In this document: piece by piece, positions 26,958 through 36,770 of the stretch | Layout: the number at the start of each line of letters is the position of its first letter | How positions within the stretch are numbered: position 1 is the first letter of the stretch | Assembly (NCBI RefSeq): GCF_030542965.1 | Contig: NZ_JAUAOA010000006.1 | Location: 1-64,000, forward strand | Length of the DNA stretch: 64,000 bases | Origin: Azotosporobacter soli | GTDB taxonomy: Bacteria; Bacillota; Negativicutes; SG130 | Direction of reading: 5' to 3' | Program-made: the position numbers and the translations under genes | The notes under the pieces: generated by a model | What the model saw: only the letters and a program-made list of their open reading frames with translations | What the model was told of the DNA's origin: nothing | Database searches by the model: none

Positions 26958-27650
26958 TCAGCGCTGTCCATAGTACGCGTTTTTTCCATGCTTGCGTAAA
27001 TAATGCTTATCGAGCAGTTCCTGCTGCATGGCGGGCAGCGCGCCGCCTGCCAAAAGCAATGAATGCCAGGCCATACACGCAACTTCTTCCAGAACGACCG
27101 CATTATGCACCGCGTCTGCCGCGTCCTTGCCCCAGGCGAACGGCCCATGCGAATGCACCAGCACCCCAGGCATCTCGAGATATTTCCTGCCGGAAAACGT
27201 CTCGATGATTACATTGCCGGTCTCTTCTTCGTACGCGCATTCAATCTCCGCCTTTGTCAGCGCACGTGTGCAGGGAATGTCGCCGTAGAAATAGTCGGCA
27301 TGCGTCGTGCCGAGCGCGGGGATCGCACAGCAGGCCTGCGCCCAGATCGTCGCGTAGCGCGAATGCGTATGCACGATCCCGCCGATATCGGGGCTCGCCT
27401 TATACAGCGCCAGATGCGTCGCCAGATCGGACGACGGTTTCAGCGTTCCCTCGACGACATTCCCCGCCAGATCGACGATCACCATGTCCTGCGCGGACAT
27501 GTTCGCATAGCTGACGCCGGACGGCTTGATCGCCACTAAACCCTTTTCTCGGTCGATGCCCGAGACATTGCCCCAGGTAAACGTCACCAGCTTGTACTGG
27601 GGCAGTTCGATATTCGCCTCATAGACGGCTTTTTTCAACTCTTCCAGCAT
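26958..27650 (-). CDS. araD: L-ribulose-5-phosphate 4-epimerase
   Basis: The 230-residue class II aldolase-like enzyme converts L-ribulose 5-phosphate to D-xylulose 5-phosphate, the last step of arabinose entry to the pentose pathway. Conserved features include [25 protein letters not shown] and the metal site [14 protein letters not shown], plus [13 protein letters not shown] and HGPFAWG. The start at 27650 follows AAGGAG with six bases. It follows araA and is probably cotranscribed with it. Confidence 0.93.
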   Translation of the reverse strand: MLEELKKAVYEANIELPQYKLVTFTWGNVSGIDREKGLVAIKPSGVSYANMSAQDMVIVDLAGNVVEGTLKPSSDLATHLALYKASPDIGGIVHTHSRYATIWAQACCAIPALGTTHADYFYGDIPCTRALTKAEIECAYEEETGNVIIETFSGRKYLEMPGVLVHSHGPFAWGKDAADAVHNAVVLEEVACMAWHSLLLAGGALPAMQQELLDKHYLRKHGKNAYYGQR

Positions 27651-27732
27651 CGTACTCTCCTTCGGCATCGCGCAGAAGCGCCGGACGCCGCTTCACATTT
27701 ACAGGCCGTGAACGCCGAATTTTCACCGCGCG

Positions 27733-29211
27733 TTATTTCAATTTCCAGGCCAAATCGGCAAACAGCAGATCCTGCCGGAAACGATCGAGCTCCAGCGTCT
27801 CATCGATATGCACAAACTCGATTTCCAGCGCGTTCGCCCAGTCGCGCAGCATTTGCGCATCGAGCGCGAAGCTGAAGACGCTGTGATGCGCGCCTCCCGC
27901 GCTCAGCCAGGCTTCCGCCGCCGTCTCGAGCGTCGGCATCGGTTTCCACATCACGCGCGCCACCGGCAGGTTCGGCATCTCCATCGTCGGTGCAACCGCC
28001 AATACATCGTTGACGATCAGCCGCATCCGGCCGCCCATGTCGACCAGCGAGGCGCAGACGGCTTTGCCGCTCTTGCCCTCGAAAACGAGACGCGCCGGCG
28101 CGTCCTTGCCGCCGATGCCGAGCGGATGCACTTCGATCCTCGGCTTTTCCGCCGCGAGCGACGGGCAGATCTCCAGCATATGTGCGCCGAGGATCAGGCT
28201 TTCCTCGCCGTCAAAATGATAGGTGTAGTCTTCCATCAACGACGTCCCGCCCGTAAGCCCCTGCGCCATCTGTTTCATGATGCGCGACATCGCCGCGACC
28301 TTCCAGTCCCCTTCCGGGCCGAAGCCGTAGCCTTTCTCCATCAAGCGCTGTACCGCAAGACCCGGCAACTGCTCCAAACCGTGCAGGTCTTCGAACGTGT
28401 TCGTGAACGCTTCGAAGCCGCCCTCTTTCAGAAAGCTCTCGATACCGATCTCGAGACGCGCCTGATAGCGCACCGCCGAAAGATTCTCGGTCTTGATCTG
28501 ATAGGCCGCTTTATACTCTTCCAGCAGCTTGTCGATTTCGCCTTCCGTCACGCGTTCGACATAGGGCAGCAGATCGCCCACCGGATAGGTGTTCACCGAC
28601 CAGCCCAGTTTCAGCTGCGCTTCGACCTTGTCGCCCTCGGTCACCGCGACCTCGCGCATATTGTCGCCGAAGCGTGCCACCTTCAGCTTTTTGCTCGCGC
28701 TCACGCCGACCGCACTGCGCATCCAGCGACCGATTTTTTCCTGCACCTTCGGCTCCGCCCAATGTCCGACGACGATCTTGCGCGGCAGACGCATCCGTGC
28801 CGCGATAAAGGCATGCTCCCGGTCGCCGTGCGCCGCCTGGTTCAGATTCATGAAATCCATATCGATCGTATCGTTCGGAATCTCGCGGTTGAATTGCGTA
28901 TGCAAATGCAGGTACGGCTTCTGCAGCTTGCCAAGACCCCTGATCCACATCTTCGCCGGAGAGAACGTATGCATCCAGGTAATGATCCCGGCGCAGCGCT
29001 GATCATAATTCGCCTCCGCGATCACATCCTCAATCGCATTCGAACCGGTCGCCACCTCTTTTAGCACGATCTGTGCCGGAATCGCAGCGCTCGCGTTGCA
29101 CTGCTCGACGATTTGCCGCGAATTCTCAGCGACCTGCCGCAGCGTTTCTTCCCCATAAAGATGCTGGCTTCCTGTGATAAACCAGAATTGCTGTTGCGTA
29201 AAACTTTTCAT
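27733..29211 (-). CDS. araA: L-arabinose isomerase
   Basis: The 492-residue cytoplasmic enzyme converts L-arabinose to L-ribulose using manganese. Diagnostic stretches include FWFITGSQHLYGEETL, TWMHTFSPAKMWI, LHTQFNREIP, GFGPEGDWK, SLMEDYTYHF and AGGAHHSVFS. Length matches the family. The gene is preceded by a candidate AraR operator at 29261 and followed by araD. Confidence 0.95.
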   Translation of the reverse strand: MKSFTQQQFWFITGSQHLYGEETLRQVAENSRQIVEQCNASAAIPAQIVLKEVATGSNAIEDVIAEANYDQRCAGIITWMHTFSPAKMWIRGLGKLQKPYLHLHTQFNREIPNDTIDMDFMNLNQAAHGDREHAFIAARMRLPRKIVVGHWAEPKVQEKIGRWMRSAVGVSASKKLKVARFGDNMREVAVTEGDKVEAQLKLGWSVNTYPVGDLLPYVERVTEGEIDKLLEEYKAAYQIKTENLSAVRYQARLEIGIESFLKEGGFEAFTNTFEDLHGLEQLPGLAVQRLMEKGYGFGPEGDWKVAAMSRIMKQMAQGLTGGTSLMEDYTYHFDGEESLILGAHMLEICPSLAAEKPRIEVHPLGIGGKDAPARLVFEGKSGKAVCASLVDMGGRMRLIVNDVLAVAPTMEMPNLPVARVMWKPMPTLETAAEAWLSAGGAHHSVFSFALDAQMLRDWANALEIEFVHIDETLELDRFRQDLLFADLAWKLK

Positions 29212-29260
29212 AGTGACGCCTCCTTTTCTTCCCTACCGCTTTCGGCGTCTTACGCCGATG

Positions 29261-29271
29261 TTGTCATACAA
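29261..29271. promoter_or_regulatory. Candidate AraR operator upstream of araA
   Basis: TTGTCATACAA is a TTGT/ACAA palindrome with a three-base centre, embedded in TGTTGTCATACAACTTT. The same core plus CTT recurs upstream of the ChvE-type gene. Known Bacillus AraR boxes have the related TTGTACGTACAA core, so assignment to the AraR encoded next door is reasonable but unproven. Confidence 0.55.
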
Positions 29272-29314
29272 CTTTATGCGCAGCTTCACGCTGCTTTTCT
29301 TTTTTTCGCGCCGC

Positions 29315-30400
29315 TTACAGCGTGCGCACCGAATCGCGTTCCACCAGCTCCGGTGCAAATTTCACCGTCGCCGCATATTTCTCCTGTTTGATCAAACGGA
29401 GCAGGTTCGAAGCCGCCGCCTTGCCGAGCTCCGCTTTCGGATGCGAGAACGTCGTCAGCGCAATCGCCGAATTGACGCTCAGATCCGAATTATCGAAGCT
29501 GATCAGCGAAAGGTCTTCCGGTATTTTCTTGCCGCTGCGTTCCAAAAGGCTGATGATCTTGGCGGCAATCATGTCGTTATAACAGATGATCGCGCTGCAG
29601 CCGTCGATCCGTTCGAGGAGGCGCTGCGCAAACGCAGCTTCGGAAAACATCGGCATGTCTTCCGTCGTATACCAGATCACGTGCTCGTCGGACATCACGA
29701 GGCCGTTCTTTTTCAGCCATTTCGCACAGCCGCTGTAACGCAGATGCCCCTGTATATCGTCCGATTTGAAAATGCCCGCGATGCGCGAATGCTTGCGCTC
29801 GACCAGATATTTCGCCGCCGCTTCTCCGCAGGCATGATCGTCCATCGCGACGAAGGGGAAGGAAAGATCCGCATAGTAACCGTTGATAAAGATGCAGGGG
29901 ATGCCCTGTCTTTTGATCTGTGCGTACAGATCCGCATTGATGTTCGGCAGACCGCTCTTGGTTGGCTCGATGATAATCCCGTCCACGCCGTTTTTCAACA
30001 TCGCGGCTAAAATTCGCATTTCGTTTTCCACTTTGTTGTGCGTGATCGACAGCTGCATCGAATAGCCGTTTTGCGTCAGCACATTGTCGATCCCCTTGAT
30101 GATGCTCGGAAAGATATAGTCATCAAGATACGTCGTGATGACGCCGATGCTCATCGTGACCGCGTTCGCCGCTTGGGTCGCCGAAGCGATGTACGTCCCG
30201 CTGCCGCGCCTTCGCGCAAGCAGACCTTCGCTTTCCAGGATGCTGGTCGCCTGCCTTACCGTCTGTCGGCTGATCTTGAACATGCTCCCCAGCTCATTTT
30301 CTGATGGCAATCGATCGGCTATGCAAAAATCACCGCTGCGGATCCGCTCTCTTATCCAGTTCACCAGTTCTAGATATTTGGGGTCATTTTGCTTGGTCAT
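29315..30400 (-). CDS. araR: Arabinose repressor, GntR-HTH/LacI-sensor type
   Basis: The 361-residue regulator has an N-terminal GntR winged helix (about 1-70: IADRLPSENELGSMFKISRQTVRQA) and a LacI-type sugar-binding domain. This is the combination found in AraR of Bacillus. It should repress arabinose genes until arabinose binds. It lies between the ChvE-type importer and araA, both of which have the candidate operator. Confidence 0.85.
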   Translation of the reverse strand: MTKQNDPKYLELVNWIRERIRSGDFCIADRLPSENELGSMFKISRQTVRQATSILESEGLLARRRGSGTYIASATQAANAVTMSIGVITTYLDDYIFPSIIKGIDNVLTQNGYSMQLSITHNKVENEMRILAAMLKNGVDGIIIEPTKSGLPNINADLYAQIKRQGIPCIFINGYYADLSFPFVAMDDHACGEAAAKYLVERKHSRIAGIFKSDDIQGHLRYSGCAKWLKKNGLVMSDEHVIWYTTEDMPMFSEAAFAQRLLERIDGCSAIICYNDMIAAKIISLLERSGKKIPEDLSLISFDNSDLSVNSAIALTTFSHPKAELGKAAASNLLRLIKQEKYAATVKFAPELVERDSVRTL

Positions 30401-30454
30401 ACCCTATCCTTTCCTTGCGCCATCCGATCCCGCTGCCTGAATCCCGAAAGACGC

Positions 30455-31669
30455 CTATGCATTCTTACGCTTATTATATAAGTCGACGGTGACTGCCGCC
30501 AGCAAAACAAGTCCTTTGACTACGCGTTGGATATCAATCGACCAGCCGATCAGCGACATGCCGTTGTTCAATATGCCCATGATCAAAGCGCCGATGACCG
30601 CGCCGGAAATCGTTCCGATGCCGCCTTGCACCGCCGCGCCGCCGATATAACAGGCCGCGATCGCGTCAAGCTCGAAACTGTCGCCCGCTTTCGGCGTAGC
30701 CGACGCATTGCGCGCCGCAAGGACAATCCCCGCCAAACCTGCCAGCAGCCCCATGTTCGTATACACCCAAAACATGACTTTGTCCGTATTGATGCCCGAC
30801 AACCGCGCCGCATTCACATTGCCGCCAACCGCATAAACCTGCCGTCCGGCCACCGTCTTGTCGGTAATAAAAGAATACACCAGAATCAGCACTAACATCA
30901 ATAAGAGAACAAACGGCAAGCCCATATAAACGGCCAACTTGTAGGTAATAAAATTCAAGATCCCGATAATGACAGTCAGTTTAACGATCGGTTGCCAAAT
31001 CGGCAAGACCGCAAAATGATGCTTGATCTTATTCCGCCGCGAACGGATTTCCAGCAACACCAGTACAACAGACACCACGATCCCGGCAACCAGCGCCAGC
31101 AATTCGACTCTTGTACCGCCCACTTGCATAAACACTTGCGGCAGATAACCCGCGCCGAACTGCGTGAACTCCTGCGGCAACGGGCCTTTGGTCTGCCCAT
31201 TCAGGATGACCATCGTAAAACCGCGGAACAATAACATGTTCGCCAGTGTAACGATGAAAGGCGGAACCTTCAAGACTGCAATGAAAAAGCCTTGCCACAT
31301 GCCGATCAGCACGCCCATGACCAGTACGACTGCAAACGTGACCGGTATCGAGATATGATAATCGACGACCATAATCGCCGCGGCCGCACCGCAGAAGGCC
31401 ACGACCGAGCCGACCGAGAGATCGACATTCGCAGTCAAGCAACATAATAGCATGCCGATCGAAAGAATGACAATATAACTGTTTTGCATCACCAGATTAT
31501 TGATGTTCATCGCCGCCGCATTTTTCCCGTCCGATAAAACGGTGAATATCACATAAATCAAAAACAAGGCGATCATCATGCCATATTGCTTTAAATTGCT
31601 CATCGCCGCTTTCTTGGGCTGAGCCGGAACATTGTGCAAAGTCGCGGTATTTTCTGCCGTATTGCTCAT
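30455..31669 (-). CDS. gguB: Sugar ABC transporter permease, GguB/XylH-type
   Basis: The 404-residue polytopic protein is longer than RbsC because of extra helices in the middle (around 175-260), typical of the multiple-monosaccharide (MmsB/GguB/XylH) subfamily. Signatures are [14 protein letters not shown] and [13 protein letters not shown]. Its gene overlaps the ATPase stop by four bases. It would import pentoses or related sugars with the next two proteins. Confidence 0.86.
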   Translation of the reverse strand: MSNTAENTATLHNVPAQPKKAAMSNLKQYGMMIALFLIYVIFTVLSDGKNAAAMNINNLVMQNSYIVILSIGMLLCCLTANVDLSVGSVVAFCGAAAAIMVVDYHISIPVTFAVVLVMGVLIGMWQGFFIAVLKVPPFIVTLANMLLFRGFTMVILNGQTKGPLPQEFTQFGAGYLPQVFMQVGGTRVELLALVAGIVVSVVLVLLEIRSRRNKIKHHFAVLPIWQPIVKLTVIIGILNFITYKLAVYMGLPFVLLLMLVLILVYSFITDKTVAGRQVYAVGGNVNAARLSGINTDKVMFWVYTNMGLLAGLAGIVLAARNASATPKAGDSFELDAIAACYIGGAAVQGGIGTISGAVIGALIMGILNNGMSLIGWSIDIQRVVKGLVLLAAVTVDLYNKRKNA

Positions 31670-33222
31670 TGCGCCATTTTCTCCCTTCCAATATGCGTCA
31701 TAATATTCTTCATGATCCGTTCCTGGGAAAACTCCGCTTTTTCCAGTTCGCCGACAATTTCCCCTTCATTGATAACATAGATTCTGTCACAAATACCGAG
31801 CAATTCCGGCATCTCCGAAGAAATCACGATAATCGCCTTTCCTTCATCCGCCAGAGAATTAATGACCTTATATATTTCATATTTTGCGCCGACGTCAATG
31901 CCGCGCGTCGGTTCATCCAACATTAGCACGTCTGGATTGGACAACATCCATTTTGCCAGAACCACTTTCTGCTGATTGCCGCCGGAAAGAGAGCCCACTG
32001 CTTGTTCGATCGAATTCGCCTTAATGTTGATTTTTTTCTGATACTCTTCGGCAGCATGGATCTCTTCATTTTCATCAATCACATTCCGTTTGGAAAATCT
32101 CGATTCCAAACTTGCCAGCGTCATATTCCACTTCAAATCATTGGGCAGTACCAGCCCATATTTTTTGCGATTTTCCGAGACATAGGCAATCTTGTGGTTA
32201 ATCGCCTGTTTTATACTGTTTAACTGTATGGGTTGCCCGTTCTTTATAATGCTGCCCGATATATTTTCCCCATACGCCTTGCCAAATAAACTCATGGCCA
32301 GTTCCGTCCGTCCCGCGCCCATCAATCCGGCCAAGCCTACCACTTCGCCGCTGCGCACATACAGTGAAATATCCTGCAACACTTTGCGCGTCAAATCATC
32401 CGGGCTGTACACGTTCCAATCCTTCACTTCAAACACAACGTCGCCGATTTTACTGTCACGCTCCGGATAGCGGTTGGTTAATTCCCGGCCAACCATGCCT
32501 TTGATAATCCGATCTTCTTCAATCTCTTCCTCGCTCTTCTCGATCGTTTCAATCGTACGCCCGTCACGAATGACTGTGATCGCATCGGCAACCCGACTCA
32601 CTTCATTCAATTTATGTGAAATCATGATGCATGTAATGCCTTGCTGTTTTAGCGCCAGCATGATTTCCAGCAGAATATTGCTTTCTTCATCATTCAATGC
32701 CGCTGTCGGTTCATCCAAAATCAAAAGTTCCACTTTTTTAGCCAAAGCCTTCGCAATTTCAATGAGTTGCTGTTTCCCCACGCCTAACGTGTTGACCATC
32801 TGGCTTAAATCTTCATTATCCATGCCGATCTTGCGCAAGACTTCCCGCGCACGCCGATCCGTCTCATCCCAGTCAATTACGCCCGGCATCGACTTCACTT
32901 CATTGCCGAGAAAAACATTTTCCGCAATCGAAAGATACGGAATCAACGCAAGCTCCTGATGGATAATAACAATGCCCTTTTTTTCGCTGCTGCGAATCGT
33001 ATTGAATTTGCATACCTCGCCCTTGTAAAGAATATCGCCGCTATACGATCCATGTGGATAGACGCCCGAAAGAACATTCATCAACGTCGACTTTCCCGCG
33101 CCGTTTTCGCCGCACAGTGCATGGATTTCGCCTTTCTTAATACTAAGATTGACGTCATCCAACGCTTTAACGCCGGAAAACTCCTTGGTGATATGCTTCA
33201 TCTCCAAGATAATGTCCGCCAT
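31666..33222 (-). CDS. gguA: Sugar ABC transporter ATP-binding protein, GguA/MmsA-type
   Basis: The 518-residue protein has two nucleotide-binding domains: [12 protein letters not shown] and [10 protein letters not shown] in the first; [19 protein letters not shown] and [10 protein letters not shown] in the second. It fits the ATPase of the ChvE-type multiple monosaccharide importer. It is preceded by the binding-protein gene and a hairpin. Confidence 0.9.
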   Translation of the reverse strand: MADIILEMKHITKEFSGVKALDDVNLSIKKGEIHALCGENGAGKSTLMNVLSGVYPHGSYSGDILYKGEVCKFNTIRSSEKKGIVIIHQELALIPYLSIAENVFLGNEVKSMPGVIDWDETDRRAREVLRKIGMDNEDLSQMVNTLGVGKQQLIEIAKALAKKVELLILDEPTAALNDEESNILLEIMLALKQQGITCIMISHKLNEVSRVADAITVIRDGRTIETIEKSEEEIEEDRIIKGMVGRELTNRYPERDSKIGDVVFEVKDWNVYSPDDLTRKVLQDISLYVRSGEVVGLAGLMGAGRTELAMSLFGKAYGENISGSIIKNGQPIQLNSIKQAINHKIAYVSENRKKYGLVLPNDLKWNMTLASLESRFSKRNVIDENEEIHAAEEYQKKINIKANSIEQAVGSLSGGNQQKVVLAKWMLSNPDVLMLDEPTRGIDVGAKYEIYKVINSLADEGKAIIVISSEMPELLGICDRIYVINEGEIVGELEKAEFSQERIMKNIMTHIGREKMAQ

Positions 33223-33251
33223 GCCTTTTGCTCAGCTCCCTTATAATCAGC

Positions 33252-33282
33252 GGGCGGAAAACGCTCTTGCCGCTTTCCGCCC
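33252..33282 (-). other. Intergenic hairpin between binding-protein and ATPase genes
   Basis: GGGCGGAAA pairs with TTTCCGCCC. No T-run follows, so it is more likely an mRNA stabiliser or processing site than a terminator. It occupies the same relative place as the nested hairpin at 20582. Confidence 0.6.
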
Positions 33283-33302
33283 CCCGATACGTTTAATGTC
33301 GC

Positions 33303-34403
33303 CTATTGAAGATCGGTCTTCTTATAGTAACCCGAATCGATCAGTTCCTTTTGGATGTTTTCTTTATCTACAGGAACCGGCGTGCACAGATAAGACGGAA
33401 CCATTTTCTTCTTATTGTTGTAAGAAGTCGTGTCGTTTATCTCAGGCTGGCCGCCTTCGAGTACGGCCTGTACCATCTTGACGCATTTGTCAGCCAACAC
33501 GCGCGTATCTTTGAAGATCGTCATCGACTGTTTGCCCGACATGATGTTCTTCGAAGCCATCAACTCCGCATCTTGCCCGGTAATAAGCGGCCATTTTTGG
33601 CCCACTTTGTAGCCTGCGCCTTCCAGTGCGGCGGCAACGCCGTAGCTGATGCCGTCAAACGGGCTGACTACGATGTCCAGGTTCTTCCCGGTGCTGTAAT
33701 AACCGGACAGGATGTCTTCCATGCGTTTTTGTGCAACTTCCTGCGACCAACGCAACGTACAGATCGTATCGAACTTGGTTTGTCCGGACACGCAGACCAG
33801 CTGGCCTTTGTCCAGGTAAGGCTTCAGGACTTCGAACACACCTGCGTTCAGGAAATGCGCATTGTTGTCATCCGGCGATCCGGCAAAGAACTCGATATTG
33901 TACGGGCCTTTGCCTTCTTTCAGACCCATCTTGGTTTCGATATATTTACCGATGGCAACGCCTACGCCCTTATTGTCGAACGTCGCGTAATAAGAAACGC
34001 TGTCGGTGTCCATCAACAGCCGGTCATACGCGATGACAGGGATGTTGTTGCTTTTCGCCTGTGCCAGGACATTGACCAATGCATTGGAGTCGATCGCAGC
34101 GACGACCAGGCAGTTTGCCCCGCCGGTGATCATGTTCTCGAGCTGCGATACCTGCGCCTGCACATCATCCTCGGCGTATTGCAGGTCCACCGTGTAACCG
34201 AGTTTCTCCAGTTTCTCCTTCATGTTCTTACCGTCTTGAATCCAACGCTGTGAAGACTGCGTCGGCATTGCGACGCCGATCTTCTTGCCGCCTGCCTTTT
34301 TCGCGCCGTCGGCCGCCGGTTTTTCCCCGCTATTGCCGCACCCTGCCATGACCACTAAGAACAAACAAGATAATAGCACCGCTACGAGTTTCTTACATTT
34401 CAT
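33303..34403 (-). CDS. chvE: Sugar-binding lipoprotein, ChvE-type
   Basis: The 366-residue protein has a lipoprotein signal (FLVVMAGC) and a periplasmic binding fold with GVAMPTQSSQRWIQDG, AIDSNALVNVLAQAK and YDRLLMDTDSVSYYATFDN. Those stretches are typical of ChvE/MmsE, which bind several monosaccharides including arabinose. It begins the importer operon and has its own promoter with a candidate AraR operator. Confidence 0.87.
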   Translation of the reverse strand: MKCKKLVAVLLSCLFLVVMAGCGNSGEKPAADGAKKAGGKKIGVAMPTQSSQRWIQDGKNMKEKLEKLGYTVDLQYAEDDVQAQVSQLENMITGGANCLVVAAIDSNALVNVLAQAKSNNIPVIAYDRLLMDTDSVSYYATFDNKGVGVAIGKYIETKMGLKEGKGPYNIEFFAGSPDDNNAHFLNAGVFEVLKPYLDKGQLVCVSGQTKFDTICTLRWSQEVAQKRMEDILSGYYSTGKNLDIVVSPFDGISYGVAAALEGAGYKVGQKWPLITGQDAELMASKNIMSGKQSMTIFKDTRVLADKCVKMVQAVLEGGQPEINDTTSYNNKKKMVPSYLCTPVPVDKENIQKELIDSGYYKKTDLQ

Positions 34404-34616
34404 CTGCGCATTCCTCCTGAATTAATAAATTATTCCTTTCCTGGCCAGCCGAGAGAATCATCGAATGTTTCAGCCGCTACTTCTTTTCGCCTCCTCGCTT
34501 TGCAGAACTGCCATCCCTCTCCCTTTGTTCCCTGCGCCCGGTCAGAATGAAATACCCCGTAATTCAACAAGCCCTCCACCGCAAACATCTTACAACTATT
34601 TATTCATTCTTCACAT

Positions 34617-34627
34617 TTGTCATACAA
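34617..34627. promoter_or_regulatory. Candidate AraR operator at the ChvE-type promoter
   Basis: TTGTCATACAA, identical to the site upstream of araA, with the shared extension CTT. It lies 10 bases downstream of the predicted -10 box, where a bound repressor would block transcription start. Confidence 0.6.
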
Positions 34628-34636
34628 CTTACTTTA

Positions 34637-34665
34637 AATTTACTACTGCTGTCTGAAAATTGCAA
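34637..34665 (-). promoter_or_regulatory. Predicted promoter of the ChvE-GguA-GguB operon
   Basis: Minus-strand TTGCAA (34660-34665) and TAAATT (34637-34642) are separated by 17 bases, matching a sigma-70-type promoter. The rest of the 350-base gap (34404-34753) holds the operator and the galM terminator; no gene is seen. Confidence 0.55.
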
Positions 34666-34707
34666 GTAGTTTTACTATAAGATTGTTTTTGAATGAACAG
34701 AAAAATA

Positions 34708-34736
34708 AGAGCAACGGATTTTTTGTCCGTTGCTCT
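34708..34736. terminator. Terminator after galM
   Basis: AGAGCAACGGA pairs perfectly with TCCGTTGCTCT, with T-rich sequence on either side. It lies 17 bases beyond the galM stop. Confidence 0.85.
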
Positions 34737-34753
34737 CTCTTTTGTTTTTTAAA

Positions 34754-35806
34754 TTATGCTTTTTCTACGCCAAACGCATATTTCGTCATTGTCGAAAAGA
34801 CTTGCTCCTTCGTCAGGACACAGGAGGGGAAATCTTCGTGATGAATCGCATCCGGAAAGCCCTGCGTTTCGAGGCAAAGCCCCGCATAGCGGCACGTCTT
34901 TCCGGCAGAGACCGCCAGACCTTCGGGGATGTAGTTTCCGGTGTACAGCACGACGCTTGGCGCATCCGTCTCGATCGTCAGCTTGCGACCGCTCGCCGCA
35001 TCATAGAGCCTGATCTCGCCGTTGTTGTGACTGTCGAGGACGAACGGATGGTCATAACCGCTGCCGACCTTGCGGTTCCGCTCATCCTTGTCGTTTAGGC
35101 CGTCGGCGATCCTGCGACCCTTTCTGAAATCGAAAACCGAGCCGGACACGTCGCAGCGTGTTCCCGTCGGCAAGAGATCGTCGGTCAGTTCCAGATAGCG
35201 ACTGCTGTCGAGCGTCAGGACATGCTGCCCGATCTCGTCTTTCAGATCGCCGCTTAGATTGAAATAGCTGTGATTGGTCGGATTCAAGAGCGTCGTCTTA
35301 TCCGTTTCTCCCCGGTAGCGGATGATGAGCTCATCGTTCTCCGTCAGCGTATAGCGAACCTTCATCTGCAGCGTTCCCGGATAGCCGTCCTCTTTGTCCA
35401 GGCTGATATGCGAAAACTCGATGCTCTCGCCATCCTCTTCGTGGAGAACCTTCGCATCCCAGAGCGCCTTGTGAAAACCTTTTTCCCCGCCATGAAGATG
35501 GTTTGCCCCATCGTTGGCCGCCAGAGCGTAGCGCACACCCTCCAGTTCGAACTGCGCCCCTTTGATCCTTCCGGCGACCCTGCCCAGGACGACGCCCGCG
35601 TAAATCGCGTTTTCCTGGTATCCGGCCAGATCCGAAAAACCAAGGACAACATTCGCGAAGACCCCGTTCCGATCCGGCGTCACGATCTTAGTGATCGCAC
35701 AGCCGTAATCCAGACAGGAAACCTGCATCCCGTTCCTGTTCTCGAGCGTATATTCATAGACCGCTTTTCGCTTCGTTTCACCAAATAACCGTTTGCTGAC
35801 CGTCAT
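34754..35806 (-). CDS. galM: Aldose 1-epimerase (mutarotase)
   Basis: The 350-residue enzyme interconverts alpha and beta anomers of aldoses. Family motifs are AANDGANHLHGGEKGFHKALW, NPTNHSYFNLSG with the catalytic His, YDHPFVLD, and CLETQGFPDAIHHEDFPS with the catalytic Glu. It has its own terminator and lies upstream of the arabinose importer, so it likely prepares sugar anomers for the pentose enzymes. Confidence 0.93.
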   Translation of the reverse strand: MTVSKRLFGETKRKAVYEYTLENRNGMQVSCLDYGCAITKIVTPDRNGVFANVVLGFSDLAGYQENAIYAGVVLGRVAGRIKGAQFELEGVRYALAANDGANHLHGGEKGFHKALWDAKVLHEEDGESIEFSHISLDKEDGYPGTLQMKVRYTLTENDELIIRYRGETDKTTLLNPTNHSYFNLSGDLKDEIGQHVLTLDSSRYLELTDDLLPTGTRCDVSGSVFDFRKGRRIADGLNDKDERNRKVGSGYDHPFVLDSHNNGEIRLYDAASGRKLTIETDAPSVVLYTGNYIPEGLAVSAGKTCRYAGLCLETQGFPDAIHHEDFPSCVLTKEQVFSTMTKYAFGVEKA

Positions 35807-35926
35807 GCTTTTCCTCCCGTTCTGCTCACCCTCAAAATTCTTCAGCTACGTTTTCTCTCCTTACACCGATTCCGCATCCAAAGCAGACAATCCTGCCGCC
35901 AGGGCGAAATGCGCAGAAAATAAAAC

Positions 35927-36694
35927 TTAGCCTGCCTTTGGGGTCACATTCATCTTAGCGGCGCGCTCTGCGATTACCCGCCGCAAATTGGTCATTGCAG
36001 CCCGCCACTGAATCATCCCTACGCTCGGCGTCTTCATCATCTGCTCCGCTTTTTCAAGCATAAGAACACCGATGCTGTCCGGGACAACCGCCCGATGATC
36101 GATTTGTCTTTTTTCCAACTCAAACCGTCTGGAATAAACTCTGTATTGGCCTTCTTTATTGCTCTTATATATATACATTTGATAATTTCCCGCTGAAAGC
36201 AGCCTTGAGCGATATTGGTCAAACCAAATTAAATCCTCATCATCGACCGTTGCGCCAACCCAAACCCACCTGTCATCTCCATCCAGCTTGTTCAGCCAGT
36301 TTGCCTCTGTTCCCAACAAATAATCGGTCAGTGCCGCAAAAAACAATTCATTCATGGAATGCGGCGCAAACGAATCATCCGTATGCGGCCACACCTTTTG
36401 CTGCGCATTATAATAGACTTCCTGCGCTTGTGTACATTTCACCTCGCGATCCGCACTTACCTCAAATCGCAGTTTCTTCAAACTTTCTTTTATATTTTCC
36501 GTCTCGGAAACATACTCGCATTTAAACCAGGCGGTTATGTAGCGCGCGTCGCCAACCTTTTCCGCTTTCAGGCTGGAAGCATCGACATAATAAGCGGCTT
36601 TTTCCGTAGACCCCAGCCATTGCCACTCCGCCGCTTCTACCGAACCTCCAAGCACCTGCAGCACGAACAGGCACAGCATTAAAATTCTTAGCAT
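35927..36694 (-). CDS. Exported protein of unknown function
   Basis: The 255-residue protein has a Sec signal peptide (MLRILMLCLFVLQVLGGSVEAA) with a likely cut after the Ala residues. The mature part starts EWQWLGSTEKAAYYVDASSL, a surface-antigen-like beta pattern seen in small periplasmic proteins of diderm Firmicutes. The start at 36694 follows GGGGAG. No catalytic motif is seen. It does not appear to share an operon with galM. Confidence 0.7.
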   Translation of the reverse strand: MLRILMLCLFVLQVLGGSVEAAEWQWLGSTEKAAYYVDASSLKAEKVGDARYITAWFKCEYVSETENIKESLKKLRFEVSADREVKCTQAQEVYYNAQQKVWPHTDDSFAPHSMNELFFAALTDYLLGTEANWLNKLDGDDRWVWVGATVDDEDLIWFDQYRSRLLSAGNYQMYIYKSNKEGQYRVYSRRFELEKRQIDHRAVVPDSIGVLMLEKAEQMMKTPSVGMIQWRAAMTNLRRVIAERAAKMNVTPKAG

Positions 36695-36770
36695 CCCCTG
36701 TTGCTCCCCTCGTTTTTCTCGACGCAAGATGGATCATTTTCGCCGCGCTTCCTTATACGGCCTTTTTTCC

